A stretch of DNA of 64,000 bases from JAJFFW01 sp965263375 (GTDB taxonomy: Bacteria; Pseudomonadota; Alphaproteobacteria; Caulobacterales; Parvularculaceae): positions 496,001 to 560,000 of the forward strand of contig OZ253669.1 of the NCBI GenBank assembly GCA_965263375.1, in the 5' to 3' direction. The position numbers and the translations under genes are program-made. Position 1 is the first letter of the stretch. Every line of letters starts with the position of its first letter. The notes under the pieces are model-generated. The model did no database searches. It was not told the DNA's origin and saw only the letters and a program-made list of their open reading frames with translations. Positions 17,287 to 26,882 of the stretch are shown here, piece after piece.

Positions 17287-18798
17287 ATGTTCGGAAAAAG
17301 AACAGCACAAATGGAGGCGCCGGCTCCAAGCGGTGAAAACGCCGCTCCGCAAGCTAAAGCCAAACCTGCGGCCGCTCAGCCCCCTAAACCAGCGGCTACG
17401 CCTAAGGCGGCGCCAAAGCCTGCCGCTTCTCAGTCCGCCGCAGCGCCAGCACCGGCTGCGCCTCCGCGTGTTACGCCGCCACCCGAACAAAAGGGGCCTG
17501 ACACCGTTGAAATCGGTGGCCGTTCTGATGATTACTTTCAAACAAAGACCACAATATTCAATGCACTGATTGATACGATTGATTTATCACAGCTTGCTCA
17601 GCTTGATACTGAAGCAGCTGGTGAAGAAATTCGCGATATCGTAAATGAAATTATCTCGATCAAGAATGTTCAGATGTCAATCTCTGAACAAGAGGCGCTG
17701 TTACAAGATATTTGTAATGATGTCCTTGGCTATGGGCCGCTAGAGCCGCTTTTGGCGCGCGATGACATTGCTGATATCATGGTCAATGGTGCAAATCGTG
17801 TGTTTATTGAGGTTAGCGGTAAAATCTCGCTCACAAATGTTCGCTTCCGCGATAACTCACAGTTGATGAATATCTGTCAGCGGATTGTGAGCCAGGTTGG
17901 CCGCCGCGTAGATGAAGCAAGTCCGATTTGTGACGCGCGCTTGCCAGATGGTTCGCGTGTGAACGTTATCGCGCCGCCTTTGGCGATTGACGGCGCCGCA
18001 CTGACGATCCGGAAATTTAAGAAAGACAAGCTTCGCATCCAGGACTTGGTGAACTTTGGGTCTATCTCTCCTGAGGGCGCGCGTGTTTTGGAAATCGTCG
18101 GCCATTGCCGCGTCAACACCTTGATTTCCGGCGGTACGGGTTCTGGTAAGACGACTTTGCTCAACTGTATGACTGGTTTTATTGAGCATGATGAGCGGAT
18201 TATCACCTGTGAGGACGCGGCGGAATTGCAATTACAGCAGCCCCATGTTGTGCGTTTAGAAACGCGCCCGCCCAACCTTGAAGGTCAGGGTGAGGTGACA
18301 ATGCGTGATCTCGTTAAAAACTGTCTGCGGATGCGCCCTGAGCGGATTATTGTGGGCGAGGTGCGGGGGCCTGAGGCTTTTGACCTTCTTCAGGCGATGA
18401 ATACTGGCCATGATGGATCGATGGGAACCCTCCACGCGAACTCGCCGCGCGAAGCGTTGCAGCGTGTTGAGTCCATGATCACCATGGGTGGATACAACCT
18501 TCCCTCTAAGACAATCCGTGAAATGATTGTTGGCTCAATTGATGTTATAATCCAAGCCGCGCGCCTTCGCGATGGTTCTCGTCGTATTACCCATGTTACA
18601 GAAGTGTTGGGGACAGAAGGCGACACCATCATCACGCAAGATTTGTTTGTCTATGACATGCAAGGCGAAGATGAAAGTGGGAAATTGATTGGTAAGCATA
18701 AGTCAACAGGTATTGCCCGTCCCGCCTTTTGGGACCGGGCGCGTTATTATGGAAAAGAAGCAGAGCTAGCAGCAGCGCTAGATGAGGCGTCTGAATAG
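17287..18798 (+). CDS. cpaF: Tad pilus secretion ATPase CpaF (TadA)
   Basis: Hexameric traffic ATPase of 503 residues that powers pilus assembly at the inner membrane. The first 65 residues are Pro/Ala/Lys-rich linker. The catalytic part carries Walker A GGTGSGKTTLLN near residue 282, the Asp-box segment ITCEDAAELQLQQPHVVRLETRPPN and Walker B RPERIIVGEVRGPEAFD, then GHDGSMGTLHANSPREAL, all standard for the TadA/VirB11 class. It starts 17 bases after cpaE and is followed closely by tadB, so it belongs to one operon. Confidence 0.95.
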   Translation: MFGKRTAQMEAPAPSGENAAPQAKAKPAAAQPPKPAATPKAAPKPAASQSAAAPAPAAPPRVTPPPEQKGPDTVEIGGRSDDYFQTKTTIFNALIDTIDLSQLAQLDTEAAGEEIRDIVNEIISIKNVQMSISEQEALLQDICNDVLGYGPLEPLLARDDIADIMVNGANRVFIEVSGKISLTNVRFRDNSQLMNICQRIVSQVGRRVDEASPICDARLPDGSRVNVIAPPLAIDGAALTIRKFKKDKLRIQDLVNFGSISPEGARVLEIVGHCRVNTLISGGTGSGKTTLLNCMTGFIEHDERIITCEDAAELQLQQPHVVRLETRPPNLEGQGEVTMRDLVKNCLRMRPERIIVGEVRGPEAFDLLQAMNTGHDGSMGTLHANSPREALQRVESMITMGGYNLPSKTIREMIVGSIDVIIQAARLRDGSRRITHVTEVLGTEGDTIITQDLFVYDMQGEDESGKLIGKHKSTGIARPAFWDRARYYGKEAELAAALDEASE

Positions 18799-18806
18799 TT
18801 GCGTAT

Positions 18807-19796
18807 ATGGAACAACAAACGCTGATCATTGTAATCTTAGGCGTCGTCTCGTTCGGGGCGCTAGCGCTCGTCTTTTTTGCCCCCACGCAGCAAGATAAAG
18901 CGAAAAAGCGTCTCGCGACATTTGATACGGCGAAAAATGCAAGGCGGGCTGGCGCTTCTGGCGCAGATGCGACTCAAAAAGATCGGCGCCGGAAACTAAA
19001 CCAAGCGCTTGCCAAGATCGATGATCAGCAAAAAGAAATGAAAAAGCGTCAGCGGGTTAGCCTGTCGCAGCGTTTGGAGCAAACGGGCCTGCCGATCACC
19101 GTGAAGCAATATTACATGGCTTCTGTCTTTGTCGCGATTTTCTTTGGCATTGTTGGTGTGATTTCCGGACAAAAATTATGGGTTACAGGTGCGCTATTCA
19201 TGGTCGGCGGCCTCGGTGCGCCAGCATGGTTTATTGGATTTTGTAAAAAACGCCGCCAGAAGAAATTTGAAGAAGAGTTTTCAAATTCCATCGATGTCAT
19301 CGTGCGCGGTGTTAAAACCGGCTTACCCGTCAACGAGTGTTTGAAGATTATTGGAACCGAATCGCCAGCGCCGGTTCGTGATGAATTTCATATGCTTACG
19401 GAAGGGTTGCGCGTTGGTTTATCTTTGGAACAAGCGTTACAGAGACTTTATGAGCGTATGCCGCTGCAAGAAGTGAACTTCTTTGCTATTGTGCTTGTTA
19501 TTCAACAGCAAACCGGCGGTAATTTGGCCGAGGCGCTGACTAATCTGTCGAATGTGTTGCGTCAACGCAAATTGATGCAGGGTAAGATTAAAGCACTTTC
19601 TGCTGAAGCAAAAGCATCGGCGATGATCATTGGCGCCTTGCCATTTTTGGTGATGGCCGCGGTGCAAGTTATGTCGCCTGGGTATTTGGCGCCGCTTTTT
19701 ACAACAAGCACTGGTAATTTCATCCTGATGGGCGCTGGCCTTTGGATGGGCACAGGCATCTTTGTGATGAAGAAAATGATGGTCATTAAGGTTTAG
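18807..19796 (+). CDS. tadB: Tad pilus inner-membrane platform protein TadB
   Basis: Type II secretion F-domain protein of 329 residues. One N-terminal membrane helix (residues 5-25), a charged cytoplasmic stretch, two helices around 110-145, the F domain (EEFSNSIDVIVRGVKTGLPVNECLK onward) and C-terminal helices are visible. It pairs with TadC to form the platform on which CpaF acts. It starts 8 bases after cpaF. Confidence 0.93.
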   Translation: MEQQTLIIVILGVVSFGALALVFFAPTQQDKAKKRLATFDTAKNARRAGASGADATQKDRRRKLNQALAKIDDQQKEMKKRQRVSLSQRLEQTGLPITVKQYYMASVFVAIFFGIVGVISGQKLWVTGALFMVGGLGAPAWFIGFCKKRRQKKFEEEFSNSIDVIVRGVKTGLPVNECLKIIGTESPAPVRDEFHMLTEGLRVGLSLEQALQRLYERMPLQEVNFFAIVLVIQQQTGGNLAEALTNLSNVLRQRKLMQGKIKALSAEAKASAMIIGALPFLVMAAVQVMSPGYLAPLFTTSTGNFILMGAGLWMGTGIFVMKKMMVIKV

Positions 19797-19804
19797 GGGC
19801 AGAC

Positions 19805-20779
19805 ATGGAAGCGATCATCAACGCCGCAACGGATCGGCAGTTTCAAATCTCAGTTTTGGTTTCGATCATGGCGATCGCAACTATTTACACTGTTTTAGAG
19901 CCATTTTTCGTCAAAGATCGCCTAAAAGAACGGATGCGATCAGTTGCCGATTACCGTAATCGCTTAAAAGATCAACAACGTGAAAGCCTAAATAAGCGTG
20001 CACCGTCTATTAGTCTACGCAATAGCTCCGCCAAGGGGCCGTTGAAAGAAATCGTTGAAAGCCTAAAATTGTTGGAGGTTTTTGACGCAGACGAAGCGGC
20101 TAAAAAATTGATGATGGCGGGCTTTCGCGGTACACGGCCAGTATTTGTTTTTATGGCGGCGCGTCTTGGTATGCCGTTTGTGTTGGCGATCGTGGTGGGT
20201 ATTTATGTATACGTTTTTGACGGTTTTTCTTTAGATAGCTTTGGCCGGCTTATGGCGACGCTATTTGGGTTTTTTGCCGGGTTTTATCTGCCTAATCTTT
20301 ACGTCAATAATATTATTGCAAAGCGTCAACAAGCAATTCGTCTTGCTTGGCCAGACGCGCTTGATCTGCTGTTGATTTGTGTGGAATCGGGCATGTCGGT
20401 CGAGGCGGCCATGCAAAAAGTCAGCGAAGAAGTGGGCGGCAATTGCTCAGAACTTGCTGAAGAACTTGGCCTGACGGTGGCGGAGCTTTCTTACTTGCAA
20501 GAGCGAAAACAAGCTTACGTCAATCTTGCGGACCGTACGGGACTAGACGGCGTGAAGGCGGTGACAACCGCGCTGATCCAGTCGGAAAAATACGGTACGG
20601 CCTTGGGGGCTTCCCTGCGTGTGATGGCCCAGGAAAATCGTGACGTCCGTATGCAGGAGGCGGAAAAGAAAGCCGCCGCCTTGCCGCCGAAATTGACTGT
20701 TCCCATGATCGGCTTTTTCTTGCCGGTTCTTTTTGCGGTGATCTTGGGCCCCGCCATTATGAGCATCATGGAGATGTAG
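19805..20779 (+). CDS. tadC: Tad pilus inner-membrane platform protein TadC
   Basis: Type II secretion F-domain protein of 324 residues, partner of TadB. An N-terminal helix (14-34), a helix pair around 115-165, the F-domain core WPDALDLLLICVESGMSVEAAMQKV and a C-terminal helix (FFLPVLFAVILGPAIM) are visible. It is the last tad gene here: no tadD, tadE, tadF or tadG follows, and the next gene is on the opposite strand with its stop only 1-2 bases away. Confidence 0.93.
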   Translation: MEAIINAATDRQFQISVLVSIMAIATIYTVLEPFFVKDRLKERMRSVADYRNRLKDQQRESLNKRAPSISLRNSSAKGPLKEIVESLKLLEVFDADEAAKKLMMAGFRGTRPVFVFMAARLGMPFVLAIVVGIYVYVFDGFSLDSFGRLMATLFGFFAGFYLPNLYVNNIIAKRQQAIRLAWPDALDLLLICVESGMSVEAAMQKVSEEVGGNCSELAEELGLTVAELSYLQERKQAYVNLADRTGLDGVKAVTTALIQSEKYGTALGASLRVMAQENRDVRMQEAEKKAAALPPKLTVPMIGFFLPVLFAVILGPAIMSIMEM

Positions 20780-20780
20780 T

Positions 20781-21638
20781 TTATTGGTTCATTCCAAAAG
20801 GAATGATCCTATTTTCTGCATCATGACCAATATCGGCTGATCCTAGAAAGGCGATGTCGGCGCGCTTGCACCACTCACGGGCGATCTCTTCTACGTCTTT
20901 GCCAAAGCTAACGTCGTTTTGCGGAATATTGCTAAACCGGCCAAGCATCAAACCTGCGGCGCGCCTTGTACTGTCATTTGCCGCGAGGGTGAAAAATGCG
21001 CGGTCGATACGATAATGATATTCGGCGATATCTTCGACCATCAAAATATGATCGGTAAAATCTGGGCGCCAGCCTGCGCCAAGAATATTGCTTAAAACAG
21101 TTAAATTAAAAGCGGCGAGTTTTTTCCCTTTGGGCAGGGCGTCCGGGGCCGCGTAACCTTCTACAAGGTAGTTTAAGGCTCGTTTTAAGGCGCCATCGCC
21201 GCCTGCGCGCGTTGCGTCAATGGGCATAGGCCCGTGGGCTAGGGTCTTAAAGCCCAAGGCATAAAGCCGGGCGAGGATAAAACCCATATCGCTATAACCA
21301 AGATACCGTTTGGACCGCGCATGATCATCCAGCTGCGCATAAGCCGCATCATATAAGCGGCATGCGCCATAACCGCCCCGGGCGAACCAGACGGCGTGGG
21401 TTGTTGGGTCATTGGCCGCTTCAACAAAGGCGTTAGTGCGCGTCTTGTCATCGCCAGCGAAATGGCCGTCCTGTAAAAAACACTGGGGATGAAATTGAAG
21501 CGATAGGCGATCAGACGGGTAGATTGCCGCCGCCGCTTTCGTGACCTTGTCGGCCTCTTCTTTGGTGAGCGGGCGGCCTGGCGCAACCACCGAAATGGTA
21601 ATAGGACGAGTTTGTTCTGACTTATTGCGCATAAGCAT
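20781..21638 (-). CDS. ldcA: LD-carboxypeptidase (peptidase family S66)
   Basis: Cytoplasmic S66 peptidase of 285 residues that trims the terminal D-alanine from murein tetrapeptides during peptidoglycan recycling. ARGGYGACRLY and YLGYSDMGF match the S66 signatures; the serine of GYSD is the predicted nucleophile. The MVEDIAEYHYRIDR segment supplies the catalytic Glu, and a C-terminal GHDAENRIIPFG supplies the His. The next gene on the right that shares the pathway is mpl, which uses the tripeptide product. It converges on tadC with no room for a terminator. Confidence 0.9.
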   Translation of the reverse strand: MLMRNKSEQTRPITISVVAPGRPLTKEEADKVTKAAAAIYPSDRLSLQFHPQCFLQDGHFAGDDKTRTNAFVEAANDPTTHAVWFARGGYGACRLYDAAYAQLDDHARSKRYLGYSDMGFILARLYALGFKTLAHGPMPIDATRAGGDGALKRALNYLVEGYAAPDALPKGKKLAAFNLTVLSNILGAGWRPDFTDHILMVEDIAEYHYRIDRAFFTLAANDSTRRAAGLMLGRFSNIPQNDVSFGKDVEEIAREWCKRADIAFLGSADIGHDAENRIIPFGMNQ

Positions 21639-21732
21639 TCATATGGGTGTTTAACATCGCGCGCAATTGGCTGTACTGGTTGCTAGCAGCATTTACCAAA
21701 TGCGCCAGGGGCGCGGAACGGGGATCCCAAAG

Positions 21733-21969
21733 ATGACAATCGACCTTAACAAGGACCGGCGGGCTGACCTTACGGGCAAGTTGCAAGACCTTTATCGACA
21801 AGAGTTTGACGAAAATCTGTCGGAATTTCGCGCACAGGAAATCATAGACTTCTTTCTCTCCCGCCTAGCGCCAGAGGTATATAATCAAGCTGTGGCGGAT
21901 GTTCGTGCGCATTTGCAGGGTAAGCTCGATGATTTAGACGGTGAAGTTTACGTGGATGTTTCGGTGTAA
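21733..21969 (+). CDS. DUF2164 family protein
   Basis: Small conserved protein of 78 residues when started at ATG 21733 (MTIDLNKDRR), where family similarity begins; the frame opens at 21667 but that extension looks non-coding. The features RAQEIIDFFLSRLAPEVYNQAV and LDDLDGEVY match DUF2164. The function of the family is unknown. It is predicted cytoplasmic, mostly helical and acidic. It is divergent from ldcA and about 100 bases before mpl. Confidence 0.75.
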   Translation: MTIDLNKDRRADLTGKLQDLYRQEFDENLSEFRAQEIIDFFLSRLAPEVYNQAVADVRAHLQGKLDDLDGEVYVDVSV

Positions 21970-22075
21970 CGCTTTAATAGCTGTCGACGACACGCCGAAA
22001 GAAAGCCGGCTTAGAATTGTCGGGCGTGTTAAGTTTGATGACTTGTTGTCAACAAAATCGCTCTATAGCTAAACA

Positions 22076-23482
22076 ATGATGAATATTGAGCGATCTTACT
22101 TTTTTTGCGGCGTAGGCGGCAGCGGTATGCTGCCCCTTGCGATGATTTTACGTGGGCGCGGTGCGGTCGTTGCGGGCTCTGACCGGTCATATGATCAAGG
22201 GCGCACGCCGGAAAAATTTACATTTTTAGAGAAATTGGGCATCGCCCTTTCCCCCCAAGACGGCAGCGGCCTGAATAGCGCGGCGCAGACATTGGTCGCC
22301 TCCGCAGCGGTTGAGGATACGGTGCCCGATGTTGTCGCCGCTAAAGCCGTTGGCGCGGCGCGCATGACGCGCGCGGAGTTATTGGCGCAGCTTTTTAATG
22401 ATGCGGTTTGCCCCATCGGTATTGCCGGCACCAGCGGCAAGTCGACAACAACCGCCATGGCGGGGTGGATTTTATCCCATGCCGGAAAAGACCCCACCGT
22501 GATGAACGGGGCGGTAATGAAAAACTTCGCCCGTGATGACGCTTTGTTTGCCAGCGCGCTGGTGGGGGCGGGCGATGCGTTCGTTAGCGAGGTTGATGAA
22601 AGCGACGGGTCCATCGCGATGTTCGCACCTCAAATTGCGGTGCTGAATAATATCACTCTTGATCACAAGTCGATGGAGGAGCTTAGAACGCTGTTTGGCG
22701 ATTTTGTGGGCAAGGCGCGGCTCGCGGTTTTAAATCTCGATAATGGGGAGACGGCGGCGCTCGCCGCGCAGTTCTCAGACAAAGCCGTCACCTATAGTCT
22801 TGATAATCATGAGGCGGATTACTTTGCGAGCGATGTTAACCTTCGCTTCGATGGTGCGGACTTTATGGCCTATGACCGCCGCGCGGGGCAACAAGCGCGG
22901 GTCAGCCTTGCTATGCCCGGAAAGCATAATATCGCCAACGCCCTTGCGGCGATCGCGGCGGCGGGGTCGGCGGGCGTTTCCTTTCAGGCGGCGACTGAGG
23001 CGCTTGGCGCTTTTGAAGGGGTCAAACGCCGTTATGATATTGTTGGCAGTGCGGGGGGTGTGGCCATCGTGGATGATTTTGGTCATAACCCTGATAAAAT
23101 TACGGCGACGCTAAAGGCGGCCCACGCTTTTGCTGGGCGTTTGCTTGTTATGTTCCAACCCCATGGCTTTGGCCCGTTAAAGAAAATGCGCCAGGAATTT
23201 ATTGATTGCTTTGCAGCTAATCTCAGCCCAGATGATGTTTTGGTTATGCCGCCCCCCGTCTATCATGGCGGCACAGTGGACCGCGCTGTTACTAGCGAAG
23301 ACATCGCTGCCGGTGTGGTGGGAGCAGGCCGCCAGGCCGAAGCGCTTGAAAGCCGCGAGGCTTGTGGCGCGCGGTTGTTAGAACTCGCCGCCTCTGGCGA
23401 CCGGATTATTATTATGGGCGCGCGGGATGATACGCTGTCGGTCTTTGCCGGTGATTTGCTAAAGGACCTCGCGGCGCGATAG
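22076..23482 (+). CDS. mpl: UDP-N-acetylmuramate:murein-tripeptide ligase (Mpl-like Mur ligase)
   Basis: Mur ligase of 468 residues. The N-terminal domain begins FFCGVGGSGMLPLAMIL, the ATP-binding loop is GIAGTSGKSTTT (about residue 122), and the NALAAIAAA and DDFGHNPDKI blocks belong to the central and C-terminal domains. Mpl reattaches recycled L-Ala-gamma-D-Glu-mDAP to UDP-MurNAc. MurC is the closest alternative. The call of Mpl rests on sequence character and on the nearby LD-carboxypeptidase, which makes its substrate. ATG 22076 is followed at once by a second ATG. Confidence 0.8.
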   Translation: MMNIERSYFFCGVGGSGMLPLAMILRGRGAVVAGSDRSYDQGRTPEKFTFLEKLGIALSPQDGSGLNSAAQTLVASAAVEDTVPDVVAAKAVGAARMTRAELLAQLFNDAVCPIGIAGTSGKSTTTAMAGWILSHAGKDPTVMNGAVMKNFARDDALFASALVGAGDAFVSEVDESDGSIAMFAPQIAVLNNITLDHKSMEELRTLFGDFVGKARLAVLNLDNGETAALAAQFSDKAVTYSLDNHEADYFASDVNLRFDGADFMAYDRRAGQQARVSLAMPGKHNIANALAAIAAAGSAGVSFQAATEALGAFEGVKRRYDIVGSAGGVAIVDDFGHNPDKITATLKAAHAFAGRLLVMFQPHGFGPLKKMRQEFIDCFAANLSPDDVLVMPPPVYHGGTVDRAVTSEDIAAGVVGAGRQAEALESREACGARLLELAASGDRIIIMGARDDTLSVFAGDLLKDLAAR

Positions 23483-23572
23483 GAGCAGCTATCTAGCGAG
23501 AAATAATGACCTCGTATGATTAAGGACGCCGTGTTATAGCTATTAGTGAGATATCTTCTACGAGGGGGAAAG

Positions 23573-23989
23573 ATGACCAAGAATAGGATTATTGGCGTGC
23601 TGTGCGTAGGCTTGCTCTTAAGCCTGGCTGGTAATGCATATCTGTTTATAGATCGGACCGTATTTCGCTTTTACAATGGGAATAATATCGACATGCGAAC
23701 TCGTGTGATGAATGCATATGATCAGCTTGTCTGCGATCTCATTTGCGGAAAAACGATTGATGAAGCGAACCAATTGATAAAACCACATACAGTTGTACGG
23801 TTTAAACAACGGCGAGACTTGGCTCATTTGCATATTAAAAAAACTCGAGTGGAGCTTTGTTTACAAGGCGATGTTATTACAGCGGTAGAGTCCAGTACAT
23901 ATTCTTCCGAAAAGCCGGAATGCCTTAAGAACATCTACTTGTTTGACGGCACGAGCCAAGGTGAAATTCTGAAGGCTGATGAAAAATAA
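23573..23989 (+). CDS. signal-anchored hypothetical protein
   Basis: Protein of 138 residues with a hydrophobic N-terminal segment (residues 5-25, IIGVLCVGLLLSLAGNAYLF), predicted as an uncleaved anchor or signal peptide. The rest is polar with six cysteines, including CDLICGK and a C-terminal PECLKN. ATG 23573 has GGGGGAAAG upstream; the frame also opens at 23546. I do not recognise the family. It lies between mpl and the lytic transglycosylase, and its base composition is more AT-rich than its neighbours. Confidence 0.6.
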   Translation: MTKNRIIGVLCVGLLLSLAGNAYLFIDRTVFRFYNGNNIDMRTRVMNAYDQLVCDLICGKTIDEANQLIKPHTVVRFKQRRDLAHLHIKKTRVELCLQGDVITAVESSTYSSEKPECLKNIYLFDGTSQGEILKADEK

Positions 23990-24139
23990 ATGTCTTTAGT
24001 AAAAGCGCTTTTCTCCCCCTTTTGAGGCAACGTTTTGCGTTACACCTCTGGGTGAGGTCTTCGTAGAGTTGAGATAGATTTTGCCGTTCGCCCTGATGTG
24101 CTCTTGCAAAGCAAGATCCTCAAAGGGCGAACTAATCCG

Positions 24140-25915
24140 CTAATCCTCAATCAACTGGTCAAGCGCTTCATAGAGGGGGAGCTGGCCAGCGGCCACCTTT
24201 TCCCGTGTTGGGGCGGCTTGGCCGAGGCGGGCGCGATAAACCCACACATTGGTCAGCACTTTTTCGACAAAGTCGCGGCTTTCGGTATTGGGAATGCTTT
24301 CGATAAAGAGCAACGGGTCGTCAAGGCCGATCTTTTTGTCCCAACGGCGCATATTGCCGGGGCCCCCATTATAGGCGACGGCGACTTTAAACAGGTCCCC
24401 ATCCGCATAGGTATGGATCAGTTGGTTGACATATTTTTGGCCGATCTGAAGGTTCAGCCCGGGCTCGTAAAGTTTATCGCGGCCGCTGCGCCGGTGGAGC
24501 GATCGGTCTTTCGCCACAAAGCTCGCCGTGCGCGGCATAAGCTGCATAAGACCCCGGGCGCCGACGCGGCTTGTCGCTTCGGGTTTAAATTTAGATTCCT
24601 GGCGCATCAGTGCATAGATCAATGCACGGTCCGTCTGGAAACCATTGCGCGGCGCATAGTCCGGGATCGGATAAAGCCCGCCTTGTAAATAGGGTGCATC
24701 CCCCGAAAGGGCGATTTCAATTTGCGCGGCGGGCAAGCTAAGGCCGGTCGCGACCGCCATTAGGTCGTAATCTAAATGATCTTCGATGGCGCCGTTGGCC
24801 CAGCGCAGTTCAAGTGCGGCGTCATTGTCACGGCCCACTTGTTTTAGCGCGACCGCGCGGCGCACGCCGGGGTGCTTTTTCACAAGCTTCGCAAAACCGT
24901 CTTCGGTGACTTTCGGCGCGTCCCAATCATAATCATAGTTCCGGCCCAGCTGCGCGAGGGCGAGTTGGCCGTAAAACGTGAATGGATATTCCGCGGCAAT
25001 CTCAAGATTTGGCGTAATTTCGGCTGGCTTTCCTGCGGCCAACGCGGCGCGGGCGGCCCAAAAACCAGCGCCCGCGTGCAGGGCGTCGCTTTGATAATCA
25101 ACGGCGGCCATCTTTTCGAAGAGGTCAAAGCTTTTCCTCATATCCCCATCGCGGAAGGCGATAAGGCCGCGGATCCAATAAGCCATCACGGCGGTGTCGC
25201 CATTCTTGGCGGCGACTTCGCCGGAAATTTTCCGCGCCGTGTCCACATAACCTTGATAGTAAAGGCTCGCCGCAATCCAAGAGCGCATGCGGTCATATTG
25301 GCGTTCGGTGATCGTGCGGCGCTTTAGATGGTTCTTAATTTCTTTAAGCGCGCTCATCGCTTGGGATTTGCGGGCGAGGTAACGCACGCGCCCTTCAATG
25401 CGGCGAAGACGGGGTCCGCTTGTTTTGGCGTAGTCTTTTTTCAGCGCTGGGTGCAGCTCTTTGCTTTCTTTCGTTCGCCATTTGCGCGGAGCGGGCCGGG
25501 CTGGATTGCTATACCCTTTTGGGCGGCGCTTAACGGCAAGGCGATAGACCTTGGATGCTTTTTCCGGGTGGTCAGAATAGTAAGCCATCCAGCGCTTTAG
25601 CTCAGAATATTTTGAGCGATAGGCTGTTGGGTGCATGTAACGCTGATACTGCACATACCCCATTAAGATGTCAGAATTGACGGCCTTGATCTTTGCATCC
25701 GCTGACTTCCAGGCGCCGCGCTCTTGCAGATCGAAAATCTCTTTATAAAGCGCGACGTCTTTATCGCTAAGGACTTTTAGATCTTTGGTAAAAGGGGTTG
25801 TTTCGGACCCGGTTTGGGTTTGCGCTGCAAAGGCTTGCGGCGGTAATCCCCCCAATACGCTTAAAGTAAATAACAAACAGCCTGTGGCTGCTAGACCCAA
25901 TTTCTGACGCATCAT
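24140..25915 (-). CDS. slt: soluble lytic murein transglycosylase (Slt70-like)
   Basis: Periplasmic enzyme of 591 residues. ATG 25915 is chosen because AAAGAGGTG lies a few bases upstream and a signal peptide follows (GLAATGCLLFTLSVLGG, cleavage near QAFA). A long alpha-superhelical region with TPR-like helices fills residues 60-430. The C-terminal SLT goose-type lysozyme domain holds LIYALMRQESKFKPEATS, where the Glu is catalytic, then GLMQLMPRTA and VAVAYNGGPGNMRRW. It cleaves glycan strands to 1,6-anhydro products. Together with LdcA and Mpl it makes a peptidoglycan turnover neighbourhood. Confidence 0.93.
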   Translation of the reverse strand: MMRQKLGLAATGCLLFTLSVLGGLPPQAFAAQTQTGSETTPFTKDLKVLSDKDVALYKEIFDLQERGAWKSADAKIKAVNSDILMGYVQYQRYMHPTAYRSKYSELKRWMAYYSDHPEKASKVYRLAVKRRPKGYSNPARPAPRKWRTKESKELHPALKKDYAKTSGPRLRRIEGRVRYLARKSQAMSALKEIKNHLKRRTITERQYDRMRSWIAASLYYQGYVDTARKISGEVAAKNGDTAVMAYWIRGLIAFRDGDMRKSFDLFEKMAAVDYQSDALHAGAGFWAARAALAAGKPAEITPNLEIAAEYPFTFYGQLALAQLGRNYDYDWDAPKVTEDGFAKLVKKHPGVRRAVALKQVGRDNDAALELRWANGAIEDHLDYDLMAVATGLSLPAAQIEIALSGDAPYLQGGLYPIPDYAPRNGFQTDRALIYALMRQESKFKPEATSRVGARGLMQLMPRTASFVAKDRSLHRRSGRDKLYEPGLNLQIGQKYVNQLIHTYADGDLFKVAVAYNGGPGNMRRWDKKIGLDDPLLFIESIPNTESRDFVEKVLTNVWVYRARLGQAAPTREKVAAGQLPLYEALDQLIED

Positions 25916-26024
25916 CAGCCACACCTCTTTGTCGCCTGCATCATACATACCTGGCGCATATCGCTAAATTGCAAAAAAGTAATGCAGTAGGCAGCGGGAA
26001 AAATTCATCTTTTACAAACCAACC

Positions 26025-26882
26025 TTAACCATCCGTTAATGCGGCGAGTTTGGATTGCAGGGCGAGAAGATCATGCCAAGCGGCTTTTTTCTGGCCCGGT
26101 TGGCGCAGCAAGAAAGCCGGGTGAAAAATCGGTAAAGTGGGGATCGGCGCACCATCATTAATGGAAATTTCACGCCAGACGCCGCGGGCGCGCATAATGC
26201 CGGATACGCCGAGCATGGCCTGTGTCGGCGCGCCGCCTGCGAGCATGATCGCTTTTGGTTTTGTTATGGAAATCAAACGATCAACAAATGGCTTGCACAT
26301 TGCGGTCTCGACCGCTGTTGGGGTTCTGTTGCCGGGCGGACGCCAGAAGATCACATTGCTGATTAAGGCATTAGTCTCGCGGGACCGGCCGATAGCGGCG
26401 AGCATTTTATCCAGCAGTTGTCCGGCGCGTCCGACAAAGGGTTTGCCAATCTGATCCTCGTCCCGTCCCGGCGCCTCGCCAATGATAAGAAGGTCCGATC
26501 CTACGACGCCGTCTGTAAAGACTGTTCTGCGTGCGCCAGCCTTTAACGGGCAGGCGTCAAACCCCTCAACCGCCTTCGTCAACTCTTCAAAAGTCTGGCA
26601 ACGCGCGGCGAGCTGGCGGGCCATTTGGACCGCTTCATCCGCTGGGGTATGGGCTGTTTTTGATTGGGCGGCGTTGGAGGCAGACGGGTTTTGGCGCGCA
26701 TTCGTGTTTGATTGAGCGGATTGTCCCGCCTGCACCCTTAATTGAGGGGACTTTGGTTGGGGGGGACGCCATTCAAAGAAGTTCGCTGGTTCGACCCCGA
26801 CGGCTTCGTCGACACCCATATCACAATACCATCGCAAGAGTGCGATGGCGTGTTCCCTTGATATATCCGCTTGGACAGACAT
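26025..26882 (-). CDS. uracil-DNA glycosylase, family 4/5 type
   Basis: DNA repair enzyme of 285 residues. A variable N-terminal part (about 90 residues, Gln/Ala-rich) precedes the UDG fold. Motif A is LLIIGEAPGRDEDQIGKPFVGRAGQLLD, followed by SNVIFWRPPGNRTPT and the C-terminal LPIFHPAFLLRQP, the characteristic His loop. Cysteines in FDACPLKAGARR and TAMCKPFV fit an iron-sulfur site as in family 4 enzymes, though not all ligands can be assigned by eye. It excises uracil from DNA. Confidence 0.88.
   Translation of the reverse strand: MSVQADISREHAIALLRWYCDMGVDEAVGVEPANFFEWRPPQPKSPQLRVQAGQSAQSNTNARQNPSASNAAQSKTAHTPADEAVQMARQLAARCQTFEELTKAVEGFDACPLKAGARRTVFTDGVVGSDLLIIGEAPGRDEDQIGKPFVGRAGQLLDKMLAAIGRSRETNALISNVIFWRPPGNRTPTAVETAMCKPFVDRLISITKPKAIMLAGGAPTQAMLGVSGIMRARGVWREISINDGAPIPTLPIFHPAFLLRQPGQKKAAWHDLLALQSKLAALTDG

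Noticed and set aside
24000..24012. Perfect palindrome AAAAGCGCTTTT
   Set aside because: It has no loop and no T tract after it; it is too short to call a terminator or operator.
24872..25600. Plus-strand frames of 151 and 90 codons opposite the lytic transglycosylase
   Set aside because: They are antisense shadows of a gene with clear SLT domain evidence and have no ribosome binding sites.
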